Both the position numbers and the translations under genes were made by a program. Under the pieces are notes generated by a model that worked only from the letters and a program-made list of their open reading frames with translations, searched no databases and had not been told where the DNA came from. DNA of 64,000 bases from Halapricum desulfuricans (GTDB lineage Archaea; Halobacteriota; Halobacteria; Halobacteriales; Haloarculaceae), in assembly GCF_017094465.1 (NCBI RefSeq), contig NZ_CP064792.1:62001-126000 (forward strand), given 5' to 3'. This document shows, in pieces, positions 46,397 through 55,037 of the stretch; position 1 is the stretch's first letter; each line of letters begins with the position of its first letter.

Positions 46397-47049
46397 CCGA
46401 CTTGAGTAGCCTAAAAGAAAAGCTGACACCCAAAGGGCAGGATCTGTTGGAGGTCACTATCGACCGGAAGGGCAAGGAGTGGGTGGCAGAACATGAGGAC
46501 CTCATTCTGGCTCAAGCGAAAAAAGTGGGCCATAGAGTAGAAAATACTATGCGATTCACTGAAGAACAAGGGAAGCTGTATCAGCGTATCATTGATTACC
46601 TCTCGCCGCCAGACGGAACTGCTACCTCTACCGCCGAGTTAGAGAAAGAACTGGATTGGGAGCGGGAAGATATCCACGGGGCAGTGATGGATCTAATCGC
46701 CTTTGACGAGTTAGAATTGGTTAATACGAGCCAGTACGCCCGAGTTCGCCTCCGTCAGCCTACACCTTCAGAGCAACTCACACTTGAAGATATGACCGAA
46801 TATGTCTGGCATGCGTATATCATCGAGCAAAAAATTGGAAAAACACGAGCACGGCGGTTATTCACCAGTAAGGAAGCGGGCGAAGCCCATCTCAAGCAAA
46901 TCGCGAATGTTGATGAACTAACAGCAGTTCCAAACGTATCGCATGTCTGGTGCGCTTCGATTGGCAGTAAGGGGTACACACCAGAGTACGCTGTCCTGCG
47001 AAAAGATCCTATTTTCAGGCAAGCTGATGACCCGTATCCAGATGTATAA
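46393..47049 (+). CDS. Unknown protein with winged-helix-like centre
   Basis: 218 residues. Residues 60-115 (KLYQRIIDYLSPPDGTAT, then STAELEKELDWEREDIHGAV) look like a winged helix. A helix follows (EYVWHAYIIEQKIGKTRARR) and then a region with a few Trp/Cys (VSHVWCASIGSKGY). It starts inside the stop of the preceding gene. Function unknown. Confidence 0.65.
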   Translation: MTDLSSLKEKLTPKGQDLLEVTIDRKGKEWVAEHEDLILAQAKKVGHRVENTMRFTEEQGKLYQRIIDYLSPPDGTATSTAELEKELDWEREDIHGAVMDLIAFDELELVNTSQYARVRLRQPTPSEQLTLEDMTEYVWHAYIIEQKIGKTRARRLFTSKEAGEAHLKQIANVDELTAVPNVSHVWCASIGSKGYTPEYAVLRKDPIFRQADDPYPDV

Positions 47050-47301
47050 TAGGGCCACTGTATACGCTGACAACTACCGGTCAATATTCGGAGACTCGGC
47101 TCGGTTGTCAGAGATTGGTGGGGGCTGAGCGGGACGTGGGCTTACGACCAAAGAGGGGACTCAATTCGGGGCTGTAAGGCCGCTGAGAGGCGCAACGTCC
47201 GCAAAGCAAAGGTAGAGTTGAGGGAAGATCCTTGCAAAACCCCCGATAGCAAGCGCCTAACAAACATATTTCCACTGATACGATAATCCAAGCGGCACTG
47301 T

Positions 47302-47418
47302 CTAGTTCAGCACCTCCTCAGCTGGAGTCGAGCCACCCAACGCGTGGTTCGGTCGATTGCGGTTGTAGTAGTGTCTAAAGCGTCTCAGCCAGCGTTTCGC
47401 GCTTGATTGACTGCTCCG
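47302..47418 (-). pseudogene. Integrase-core transposase C-terminal remnant
   Basis: The last 38 codons of a DDE transposase: R-W-L-R-R-F-R-H-Y-Y-N-R-N-R-P-N-H-A-L-G-G followed by S-T-P-A-E-E-V-L-N and a stop at 47302. This is the rve_3-type tail of IS3/IS481-like elements. No upstream part of the transposase is present. Confidence 0.7.
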
Positions 47419-47441
47419 CCAGAACGAGTGTCACAAGCGGC

Positions 47442-47467
47442 GTGCAAGACTTAGAGGATGCAGTCAT
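47442..47467 (+). repeat. 26-bp direct repeat, copy A
   Basis: A sequence beginning GTGCAAGACTTAGAGGAT, matching a copy at 47852 with about four mismatches in 26 bases, in the same orientation. The two copies flank the small gene at 47467-47760. They may be IS ends or target-site debris, as a transposase remnant lies just to the left. Confidence 0.5.
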
Positions 47468-47760
47468 CACTCACCTGGCCGCCTGAACGTGTAGCTTACC
47501 GTATCTGTGTCAACTATGAGGGTGCCGGCGTCGTGATCCACGACAACCGCAACGGTGTCATCGTGCGTGAAATCGTGCAATGGCATCCCAGTCTGGAGCG
47601 TCCCATCGCGCGACAATTCGACACGTGCAGAGCCGAAGTCGATGTGAATCCGAGTATCAGTCGCCGTTACATCACCTGCGCGACCGAATCGACGTAGTTC
47701 ATCAATCAGTGTCTCCCATTCGTTGAGTTGCACTCGTGGTGTCATCCGTCGTTCAGTCAT
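47467..47760 (-). CDS. Small conserved-looking haloarchaeal protein
   Basis: 97 residues from the ATG at 47758-47760, ten codons inside the longest frame. The N-terminal helix (LNEWETLIDELRRFGR) is followed by four to six beta strands (TRIHIDFGSARVEL, TVAVVVDHDAGTLIV) and a final TVSYTFRRP. Soluble and acidic. It is flanked by a pair of 26-bp direct repeats. Function unknown. Confidence 0.6.
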   Translation of the reverse strand: MTERRMTPRVQLNEWETLIDELRRFGRAGDVTATDTRIHIDFGSARVELSRDGTLQTGMPLHDFTHDDTVAVVVDHDAGTLIVDTDTVSYTFRRPGE

Positions 47761-47851
47761 GATGCCGCGTTCAGGAAAGTCTTGATACAAAATCTAGGCC
47801 GCCGAAGTAACGCGGAGAACTACGAACGATCCACCAACTGGTAAAACACTC

Positions 47852-47877
47852 GTGCAACATTTAGAGGATCAAGTCAG
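47852..47877 (+). repeat. 26-bp direct repeat, copy B
   Basis: GTGCAACATTTAGAGGAT and the following bases match copy A at 47442. The interval from here to 48045 holds no gene I can support. Confidence 0.5.
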
Positions 47878-48045
47878 CAATCGGTCTTTGCTTGTTGCAC
47901 ACCGGAAATATAAAGTACGAATTCGGTTGGTCGCCTCTGTGTCCACCATTGTTGGCTCACAAACACAGATATGTCGAGTGATTGAGCAGATGCGACTGCC
48001 TACAAGATGAGGGGAGACCTGGCGTCTTGCGTAGCGAAGATCGAC

Positions 48046-49377
48046 TTATTCCGAATCCTCCCCGGCGTGCTGATTGGTCTGATTTTGGTGGGCCAGATAG
48101 CCACCGCCGCCGAGTCCAGCGAGAGCAGTGAGGACACCGAAGCCGGGACCGAATCCACTGCCCCCGGCGGTCTCATCGTCGCCGTCAGGTCCTGAATCCG
48201 TATCTTGTTGTGATGGCTCGGCAGTGCTGATAGACTGACCAGGATGAGACTGACCGTGATGGCCCAGCGTTCCGAGCATCACGCGTGACCCTTCGCTTGA
48301 GCCCGAAACGCCTGCATCCACCGCGTAGAGGTTGCCATCTCGACTCCCAACGAAGACGGTCCCGTCCACCACCGTCGGCGACGAGTACACCCAGTCGCCC
48401 GTCTCGAATGCCCACTCTTGCTCGCCCGTGCTCGCATCCACCGCGTGGAGGGCATCCACGTAGGGGTTGTCGTTGTCACTCCCGACGAAGACAGTGCCGT
48501 CTACCACTGTCGGCGACGAGTCCCCCCTCTTTTCCATCTCGAATTCCCACTGTTGCTCGCCGCTTGCCGCATCCACCGCGTAGAGGTCGTCGGAACTCCC
48601 GACGAAGACAGTGCCGTCTACCACTGTCGGCGACGAGTCCACATAGCTGCCCGTCTCGAAGGCCCACTCTTGCTCGCCCGTGGTCGCATCCACCGCGTAG
48701 AGGTTGCCATCTCGACTCCCGACGAAGACGGTCCCGTCCACCACCGTCGGCGACGAGTCCACGTAGTCACCCGTCTCGAAGGCCCACTCTTGCTCGCCCG
48801 TGGTCGCATCCACCGCGTAGAGGTTGTAGTCGAAACTCCCGACGTAGACAGTGCCGTCCACCACCGTCGGCGACGAGTCCACCTCGCCCGTCTCGAAGGC
48901 CCACTGTTGCTCACCGCTTGCCGCATCCACCGCGTAGAGGTTGCCGTCCCAACCCCCGACGAAGACGGTGCCGTCCACCACCGTCGGCGACGAGTGCACG
49001 CGGTCGCCCGTCTCGAAGGCCCACTGTTGCTCGCCCGTGGCCGCATCCACCGCGTAGAGGTTGCCGTCCCAACCCCCGACGAAGACGGTGCCGTCCACCA
49101 CCGTCGGTGACGAGGTCACGTTGCTGCCCGTCTGGAAGGCCCACTGTTGCTCGCCCGTTGCCGCATCCACCGCGTAGAGGTTGGTGTCGTTACTCCCGAC
49201 GAAGACGGTCCCGTCCACCACCGTCGGCGACGAGTTCACCATATCACCTGTCTCGAAGGCCCACTGTTGCTCGCCAGCCGCAGCCCGCACGCCAGTAGTT
49301 GTCGTCGTAAGAGCAAGGCTACTGGCCCCCAGTGCTGCCCCAGACTTCAGCACGTCACGTCGGTTCCAGTTGTCCAT
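48046..49377 (-). CDS. Secreted PQQ-type beta-propeller protein
   Basis: 443 residues from the ATG at 49375-49377. The Tat signal is N-R-R-D-V-L-K-S-G-A-A-L-G-A-S-S-L-A-L. About eight repeats of roughly 40 residues follow, each with G-E-Q-Q-W-A-F-E-T-G, S-S-P-T-V-V-D-G-T-V-F-V-G and G-N-L-Y-A-V-D-A. They form a PQQ-like propeller, usually a protein-interaction or assembly scaffold (BamB-like). The tail has G-F-G-P-G-F-G followed by a hydrophobic helix, a PGF-CTERM-like sorting signal but without a basic end. The DNA repeats are unusually uniform. Confidence 0.8.
   Translation of the reverse strand: MDNWNRRDVLKSGAALGASSLALTTTTTGVRAAAGEQQWAFETGDMVNSSPTVVDGTVFVGSNDTNLYAVDAATGEQQWAFQTGSNVTSSPTVVDGTVFVGGWDGNLYAVDAATGEQQWAFETGDRVHSSPTVVDGTVFVGGWDGNLYAVDAASGEQQWAFETGEVDSSPTVVDGTVYVGSFDYNLYAVDATTGEQEWAFETGDYVDSSPTVVDGTVFVGSRDGNLYAVDATTGEQEWAFETGSYVDSSPTVVDGTVFVGSSDDLYAVDAASGEQQWEFEMEKRGDSSPTVVDGTVFVGSDNDNPYVDALHAVDASTGEQEWAFETGDWVYSSPTVVDGTVFVGSRDGNLYAVDAGVSGSSEGSRVMLGTLGHHGQSHPGQSISTAEPSQQDTDSGPDGDDETAGGSGFGPGFGVLTALAGLGGGGYLAHQNQTNQHAGEDSE
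48310..49270 (-). repeat. Tandem DNA repeats of about 120 bp in the propeller gene
   Basis: The block containing GTCCACCACCGTCGGCGACG recurs about every 115-125 bases with few silent changes. This uniformity suggests recent expansion or gene conversion rather than old protein repeats. Confidence 0.7.
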
Positions 49378-49639
49378 AGGGGACGCGACACGCGGACACA
49401 ACGAAAAGTCTGCGGTTTTTCGAGATTAGGGTATTCAGGCAATCTCATGGTCCCTACAATGACGTGCTTGACCCTGAGAAGATACTATCTGGGCGAATGT
49501 CTAAACAGACACTGGACAAGTATGATGAACTTGCGCCCTCTATTCAGCAGCTTCGGCCGCACCTATTTGAACCCTGTCAGTAACCACGTGACCAACTCAG
49601 GGAGATAGTTCAGCAGAGAAGTGACGACAGTAGTTATCC

Positions 49640-50245
49640 TCAGGATCGTACTCGCGCGATTTTTCCGTCTCGTAGCCACGCCTCGTATCGGTCCATGAGT
49701 CCACGTGGGTCCCGCAGGCGGAGCAACGTGTGCGGGAAGTGGCCCGGAAGCATCACGTCGAGAGTGGAGAGCGGTTCGTCGTCGAGACCGCCGTTCTCGC
49801 GGCGTGGCTGGACCAGCGTCTCACACCCTTTTCCGAATGCGGGCGCGTGGCCTGCCTGGTGGACGCGCAGCACCCGTGGCGCGTTCGGGCACACGTACAC
49901 CTCGTTTTCGAGCGTGTAGCCTCGGAGACAACGTGTTTTCAGCCACACGTGCAGCCCGCGGACGAACGCCCCTGAATCGATAGCTCTGTCGGGCCCCCCG
50001 CTAGGGCCGTGGTGGGCGTCGAAGGCCTTGATGTACTGGTACCAGTCGAGTTCGTACTCGATGAGTGCGGGGTCATCGTGCTCCTCAGTTCCGGGTCCGT
50101 CTCTAGCTACTTGGATCGACGAGATGGTCCAATGCCACAGTGACAGCACGGCGATGGCGAGGCCACCGGAGAGAAAGACACCGATAGCCTGACATACGTC
50201 TCTGAACACAGAGCGGAGGGCGTTTCTCTTGAATGGGGGAGGCAT
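49640..50245 (-). CDS. Single-pass membrane protein, unknown
   Basis: 201 residues from the ATG at 50243-50245, 34 codons inside the longest frame. One membrane helix near residues 18-35 (IGVFLSGGLAIAVLSLWHW). A soluble domain follows with His/Trp/Cys-rich stretches (YQYIKAFDAHHGPSGG, RVHQAGHAPAFGKGCETL). No family recognised. It is divergent from the formyltransferase pseudogene. Confidence 0.55.
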   Translation of the reverse strand: MPPPFKRNALRSVFRDVCQAIGVFLSGGLAIAVLSLWHWTISSIQVARDGPGTEEHDDPALIEYELDWYQYIKAFDAHHGPSGGPDRAIDSGAFVRGLHVWLKTRCLRGYTLENEVYVCPNAPRVLRVHQAGHAPAFGKGCETLVQPRRENGGLDDEPLSTLDVMLPGHFPHTLLRLRDPRGLMDRYEAWLRDGKIARVRS

Positions 50246-50327
50246 GGTTCTGCATTCACCGTGGATATAATAGGCTTTGTGGCAACCGACCAGAAGAGAT
50301 ATCAGCCTCAGATTCTCATCCTCGATT

Positions 50328-51103
50328 GTGCGGGTCGTCCTGTTCACGAGTGCGGAACCGCTCTATCTTCCCCGGTACCTCCAGCCGCTCTTCGAGGCCC
50401 ACGCTGACACTATCGACCAGGTTGTCATCGCCCCCTTCAACGCCTCCCCGGCTGAGCAGCTACGCTCGCAGGCAGGTATGTACGGTGCCCGCGCGGGCAT
50501 CCGGATGGCGCTCCGCTACGGACGGAGTCGGGCGCTTGACGCGTTACCCGGGCAGGTCGCCCGGCGGGCCACCGGTCGGTATCACTCGGTTCCGGCGGTC
50601 GCGCGAGCCTATGGCGTCCCAGTTGAGCGAATCCCCGACGTGAGTGACCCGACGTTCGTCGAGCGTATGGAGGACCTCGCACCGGACCTTCTGCTCTCGA
50701 TTGTGGCGGGCCAGCGGCTTCCCGGGCCGGTGCTAGAGAGCGCCGACGACGCGGTAAACCTCCATGGGTCGCTATTGCCGAAGTACCGCGGCCGGGCGAC
50801 CGTCTTTTGGCCGCTGTTCTACGGCGACGATCGAACGGGTATCACAGCACATCGTATGACTGAGCACTTCGACGCAGGCCCAATTCTCGCCCAGCGGGCT
50901 TTCCCCTCGACGACGCCGACACCGTCGATTCGGTGTACCGCAAACTCGCCGAGGCGGGCGCCTCACTTGCGGTCGAGTTGCTTGCCGCCTATCCCAAATT
51001 GCCAGCCGAGCGGCCCAACGAGACGATTCCAGCAGGCTATCACGGGCTTCCGGGCCCCAAGGAGCGACGGCTCTTCTACGAGCGCGGCAACGCGTTTCTT
51101 TAA
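50328..51103 (+). pseudogene. Formyltransferase with one frameshift
   Basis: It starts at the GTG at 50328 (MRVVLFTSAEPLYLPRYL). The formyl-transferase core has its catalytic N, H and D in V-N-L-H-G-S-L-L-P-K-Y-R-G-R and H-F-D-A-G-P-I-L-A-Q. After A-Q-R-A-F-P the frame shifts at a CCCC run (50903-50906). The next frame gives a proper C-terminus (DDADTVDSVYRKLAEAG, YHGLPGPKERRLFYERG) ending at 51101-51103. One missing C would restore it. Archaea do not use formyl-Met-tRNA, so the intact enzyme probably formylated another amine such as a sugar. A sequencing error is possible. Confidence 0.7.
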
Positions 51104-51211
51104 TGGGATCTCTATGACCGATACGCGCATTGTATTCAGCAGGACTGCTGAAACCTATCACCGATTGGGGGCTTCAACAAGGCCAACGGTGTCGAGACGA
51201 AAGTCCGCTCG

Positions 51212-51345
51212 CTAGTCATTGCTGACCATGACTTCGCTGGCCTTGATCACGGCAACGACCTCATCGCCGGGTTCGATATCGTCGGCGATCTGCACCGGAA
51301 AGAAATCACCGGATACGATCACACGCCTTCGTGCGGTCGACCCGG
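51212..51345 (-). pseudogene. TOBE-domain C-terminal fragment
   Basis: The minus strand reads V-I-V-S-G-D-F-F-P-V-Q-I-A-D-D-I-E-P-G-D-E then V-V-A-V-I-K-A-S-E-V-M-V-S and a stop at 51212. This is the second half of a molybdate-type TOBE domain (the GDEVVAVIKASEVM pattern). No start or first half is present. Confidence 0.6.
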
Positions 51346-51373
51346 GGCAGACGTACAACAATTACTGGGAGGA

Positions 51374-52735
51374 CTACAGCGCGCGGTCGAAGGTGTCTTC
51401 GCCGAGTGTTCCAAGAAGGTCTGAATGGTCAATGTGGTCAGTCCGCTCTTCGTACATCTTCCCGAGTTCGAAGAGTTTCTGATCATCGAAGGCACGACCG
51501 GTGAACAACAGCCCCGTCGGGACGCCGTTGTCGTCGAATCCGTTCGGGATTCCAAGACCAGGAAGCCCACAAAGGTTCGTCATTCCACTGATGGCCCACG
51601 GTGCCGAAACGAGGGCGTCGTAGGGTTCAAGCACCTCGTCAATCTCCTCCTGGATACGCTTTCGAATGCGCAGAGCGGTGATGTAGTCTTTGGCGAGAAT
51701 CGAATCAAAGGCGTAGCCGCCTATGCTGCCTTCGGGGTCGGTCAACTCCTGTACGTCGCCAGACGTGATCAAGTCGTTGAATATCGACCCTGCCTCCGCG
51801 GAGATCATCGTCGAAGCTGCCGTCCCAGCGGGTAAATCTGGGATATCGATCTCAGTCAGTTCGGCGAACTCTGACAGGACGTCGAGGGATTGCTGTAGGT
51901 TCTCGTCGTCCGGATCGGTGTCGAGAACTGCCAGTTGTGGCGGATCCGAGAGGCTTACCTCCTCGATAAGGTCCATTCTTTCTGAGGTCGTGTGATCCTT
52001 CGGGTCCGACCCGTAGATGGCCTCAAAGACAGCCTGTGACCCCTCCGCAGTTCGACACATCGGTCCGATCTTGTCCATCGTGTACGACAGCGCCATCACA
52101 CCGTATCGACTGACGACGCCGTAGGTCGGACGGAGCCCTGCAAGACCGTTGTTAAATGTAGGAGACATAATCGAGCCCCACGTCTCGGTACCGATAGCGA
52201 ACCCGACAAGTCCGGCGGCGGGGGCCTGCCCAGATCCGCTGGAGGACCCACCACTCCACTCGTCCTCGTCGTTCGGTGCCCACGGGTTGTGTCCCTTCCC
52301 AGTGAATGTCATCGTCTCTGGTGAGTACCCCATTCCACCGGCGAGTTCGACATTCGCTAGTTTTGCTATCGGGACTGCGCCTGCTTCAAGGAGTTTCTCG
52401 ACCACGGTCGCGTCGTAGTCGAACTCCTGATCACGGTAGGGATTGGCCCCCCACGTCGTGTTGTAGCCCTCGAAGGCGATGAGGTCCTTGAGACCGAAAG
52501 GGATGCCGTGAAGCGGCCCCCGATCGGTTCCGTTCGAAAGTTCCTCATCGGCACGTTCAGCGGCCTCAATAGCCCGATCGTAAGTGATCGTCTGGACGGC
52601 GTTCAGCGTTGGCCCGACGCGAATCAACCGGCTGATGTAGGCGAGCGTCAATTCGTAGGACGTGAACTCCCCATCTCTGAGTCGCTGACCGAGTTCCGGA
52701 ATCGACTCGAACAACACCTCGTCGTCGGGAATCAT
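51374..52735 (-). CDS. Amidase-signature enzyme
   Basis: 453 residues with the amidase-signature triad: K83 in P-F-G-L-K-D-L, the S-G-G-S-S-S-G-S-G loop (about 161-169) with the cis-Ser, and the nucleophile S188 in G-T-E-T-W-G-S-I. It resembles GatA and peptide amidases and hydrolyses an amide bond; the substrate is unknown. The ATG overlaps the stop of the Tat-signal protein upstream, so the two form an operon. It has no signal peptide of its own; co-export with the Tat partner is conceivable but speculative. Confidence 0.8.
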   Translation of the reverse strand: MIPDDEVLFESIPELGQRLRDGEFTSYELTLAYISRLIRVGPTLNAVQTITYDRAIEAAERADEELSNGTDRGPLHGIPFGLKDLIAFEGYNTTWGANPYRDQEFDYDATVVEKLLEAGAVPIAKLANVELAGGMGYSPETMTFTGKGHNPWAPNDEDEWSGGSSSGSGQAPAAGLVGFAIGTETWGSIMSPTFNNGLAGLRPTYGVVSRYGVMALSYTMDKIGPMCRTAEGSQAVFEAIYGSDPKDHTTSERMDLIEEVSLSDPPQLAVLDTDPDDENLQQSLDVLSEFAELTEIDIPDLPAGTAASTMISAEAGSIFNDLITSGDVQELTDPEGSIGGYAFDSILAKDYITALRIRKRIQEEIDEVLEPYDALVSAPWAISGMTNLCGLPGLGIPNGFDDNGVPTGLLFTGRAFDDQKLFELGKMYEERTDHIDHSDLLGTLGEDTFDRAL

Positions 52736-53139
52736 CAGTACGACCCCCTGTAGGCTCGGAAAGTCGTCGCCATATCGGCACCGTTAGCGAGATCGAAATC
52801 CCGGAGTGTATTCGCTGCTTCGCGGTTGCCCGCGACCGCCTCTTCGAGTTGCTCGATGTCCTCACTAGACAGCAGATCCCCGTACTCGTCCTCGATCAAC
52901 TGGAGCAATGCTTCCGTCCCCACCGGACGATCAGCATCGACAGAAACGTCTTCTGGGTCGTGTTCGTCCGCCGTACTCGGCGTAGCGAACAACCCCGCGC
53001 TGCCGAGTGCCGCAAGGAGACCGAGAGTGGATCGTCGATTTATCGATAATGGTGTTTTTTCGTCTAGTTCTTCATCTTCTCTGCCACTATCTTGGATTTC
53101 TTTACTAATACTAGGAGTGAACGGCGGTTTCCTACTCAT
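52735..53139 (-). CDS. Tat-secreted small protein coupled to the amidase
   Basis: 134 residues from the ATG at 53137-53139. A TATA-like TTTATATG (minus strand, about 53168-53175) lies 30 bases upstream, and this start keeps it outside the gene. The Tat signal is I-N-R-R-S-T-L-G-L-L-A-A-L-G-S-A-G. The mature part is helical and acidic (ALLQLIEDEYGDLLSSEDIEQL). The layout resembles small secreted chaperone-like partners of oxidoreductases, but here the partner is an amidase. Confidence 0.7.
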   Translation of the reverse strand: MSRKPPFTPSISKEIQDSGREDEELDEKTPLSINRRSTLGLLAALGSAGLFATPSTADEHDPEDVSVDADRPVGTEALLQLIEDEYGDLLSSEDIEQLEEAVAGNREAANTLRDFDLANGADMATTFRAYRGSY

Positions 53140-53264
53140 ACTGTCCACTTCTGATCCTGAACCCATCACATATAAATCCCAGGTGAATACCCTTTGATCA
53201 GATGGTGATAAATATTAGGAAACATAGGACACGAGCATGACCGCTAATACGACGCAGGCTCTTG

Positions 53265-53305
53265 GTTGACATCCCCCTCCACGTGAACGCGGAGGAATCC
53301 CGAGT
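53265..53305 (-). repeat. Solo right end of a TnpB element
   Basis: GTTGACATCCCCCTCCACGT and the following hairpin (CCTCC-ACGTGAACGC-GGAGG) with ATCCCGAG match the right end at 59961-60000. No tnpB gene accompanies this copy; the protease gene lies beside it. Confidence 0.6.
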
Positions 53306-53351
53306 GGTGGGAGTGGTGGGTTCGCAATCCCGAAAACGTGTCTCTGTTCCC

Positions 53352-54698
53352 CTACAGCGCGTCGAGAATATTCAGGTAGCCGCTGCCGTAGAACGTCTTG
53401 TCGTAGTCCTCGGGGACGTCAGCGGCTCGCTTGAGCGCTGACTCGACTTGGCTGGCGTTGTAGTTCGGGTTCGCACTCTTGACTAGCGCCGCGGCGCCAG
53501 CGACGTTCGGCGCGGCCATCGAGGTGCCGGCCTTCCAGCCGTAGCCGGGCACCTGGGTATCGGGCTCGCCGTCGCCGTCGGTGTCCTCATAGGTAAACAC
53601 CGTATTGAACACGAGATCGTTGAACCACGGAAGGTCGGTCTCAATGGCGTCGAGGTCAGCGTCACCGCCCGGCGCAGCGAGTGTGACGGCATTGGTGCCG
53701 TAGTTCGTGTAAAACGCCGGGCTCTCAGGCGGGGCAACGAGATCCGTTACCTCGCCGTCGCCATCGGCGTCCCAGCCGTAGCCGAGTGGGCCGGTCGCAG
53801 ATACCGACACCGCCTGGGTACCCTCGTTCGGCAGGCTGATGAAGTTCTTGTCGTGCTGGAGGTCGGCGCTATCGTTGCCAGCCGCGATAACCAGCAGGGT
53901 CCCCTCCTTGTTCGCGTAGGTCATCGCGCTGTTGAGCACCTTCCCATAGAATTCCCCATTGGCTTGCCGTGGAATCGGATACGCTCCCAGCGAAAGGTTC
54001 GCCACGTCCGCACCGATGTTCGCGCTGTAGACGACCGCCGCAAGGATGTCAGCGAATGACGCGGTCGGCCCGGAGAACACGCGACAGTCCACCAAGTCGG
54101 TCTGTGGTGCCGTGCCGTTGACACCGATGCCGCCGCCGTTGTCTGCGGCGACGATACCCGCGACGTGGGTGCCGTGATCGTCGCCGCCGACGGGATTGTG
54201 GTCGCCGCCGTCGTCGGTGAAGTTCCGCGAGAGGTCAAGGTTCAGCGGTCCGGCGAGGTCCGGGTGAGTCTCCAGTATGCCAGAGTCGATGACGGCGACG
54301 CGTGTGCCCTCACCCTCCGTCGTCTCGTGGGCTTCTGGGACGTTCAGGGCAGCCTTGTCCCACTGCAGGAAGTCACCGGGTTGGCCCTCGTAGTCCGAGG
54401 CGTCAAAGGACGGCACCTCCGCGTTCACTGATGGCTCGTTCAGTTCAACTTCAATATCCGGCGCGAATCCTCGCACCCCCTTCGATGACTGCAGCGCTCC
54501 CTCGGTTCCGGAAACGACTGCCAGGTCGGTCCCCGACATCTCGTGGACTACCTCAACGCTCTTCGGCAACCCGCGGCCCTTTGTGCGGACGATGTACCGA
54601 TCCGTCGAAGCCGCCGCTGTAGCGGTAGTCCCGAGCGCGATGCCTCCGAGCAATGCTCCGCTTACCTTGAGAACATCTCGTCTGGTACCATGTACCAT
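53352..54698 (-). CDS. Subtilisin-like secreted protease (halolysin type)
   Basis: 448 residues. Tat signal T-R-R-D-V-L-K-V-S-G-A-L-L-G-G at 5-19. An I9-like propeptide occupies about 30-100. The catalytic triad is D138 (V-A-V-I-D-S-G), H175 (D-D-H-G-T-H-V-A-G) and S393 (A-G-T-S-M-A-A-P-N-V-A-G), with oxyanion Asn in V-I-A-A-G-N-D. There is no long C-terminal extension. It is a folded-exported extracellular protease. Transposon debris lies on both sides. Confidence 0.9.
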   Translation of the reverse strand: MVHGTRRDVLKVSGALLGGIALGTTATAAASTDRYIVRTKGRGLPKSVEVVHEMSGTDLAVVSGTEGALQSSKGVRGFAPDIEVELNEPSVNAEVPSFDASDYEGQPGDFLQWDKAALNVPEAHETTEGEGTRVAVIDSGILETHPDLAGPLNLDLSRNFTDDGGDHNPVGGDDHGTHVAGIVAADNGGGIGVNGTAPQTDLVDCRVFSGPTASFADILAAVVYSANIGADVANLSLGAYPIPRQANGEFYGKVLNSAMTYANKEGTLLVIAAGNDSADLQHDKNFISLPNEGTQAVSVSATGPLGYGWDADGDGEVTDLVAPPESPAFYTNYGTNAVTLAAPGGDADLDAIETDLPWFNDLVFNTVFTYEDTDGDGEPDTQVPGYGWKAGTSMAAPNVAGAAALVKSANPNYNASQVESALKRAADVPEDYDKTFYGSGYLNILDAL

Positions 54699-54785
54699 AG
54701 CGTCATTTGAGAATCATATGGCCATAAGAGTTATCTATAGGCCCCAATCTTTCCGGTAGACCGGGCTTCAGCAGTTTCGAGACGG

Positions 54786-54862
54786 AGCCCCCGGCCTCAC
54801 GGAGCGAGGACTTCCGACGGCCAGTCGGAAGCGCGACGCGAGTAGGCCGGGGAGGAAGCCGA
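54786..54862 (+). ncRNA. Structured left end of a lost TnpB element
   Basis: An outer stem CCCCCGGCCT / AGGCCGGGG encloses a hairpin CTTCCGAC-GGCCA-GTCGGAAG. It is followed by GAGGAAGCCGACAC, the same sequence that follows the upstream hairpin of the TnpB gene at 63263. No tnpB is present to the right, so this is an orphan left end or a structured RNA leader. The rest of 54863-55037 contains no supported gene. Confidence 0.5.
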
Positions 54863-55037
54863 CACGACCGCCAACGCATAATATGCTTGAGACTGACTAA
54901 CTCGCCACCCGGTGTATTTGTTATTGGGGCCACGTATCACTATCCAATGACCCTGAGGAGACGGGGTGCTGGCTCAATGAGGAAGCTGAACAGCTCAAGA
55001 TGCAGTAACGATACATCTGATGTACTGCTGGGCGAAG

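Noticed and set aside
48285-49298. Pro/Arg-rich repeated frames opposite the PQQ propeller
   Set aside because: Antisense readings of the tandem DNA repeats.
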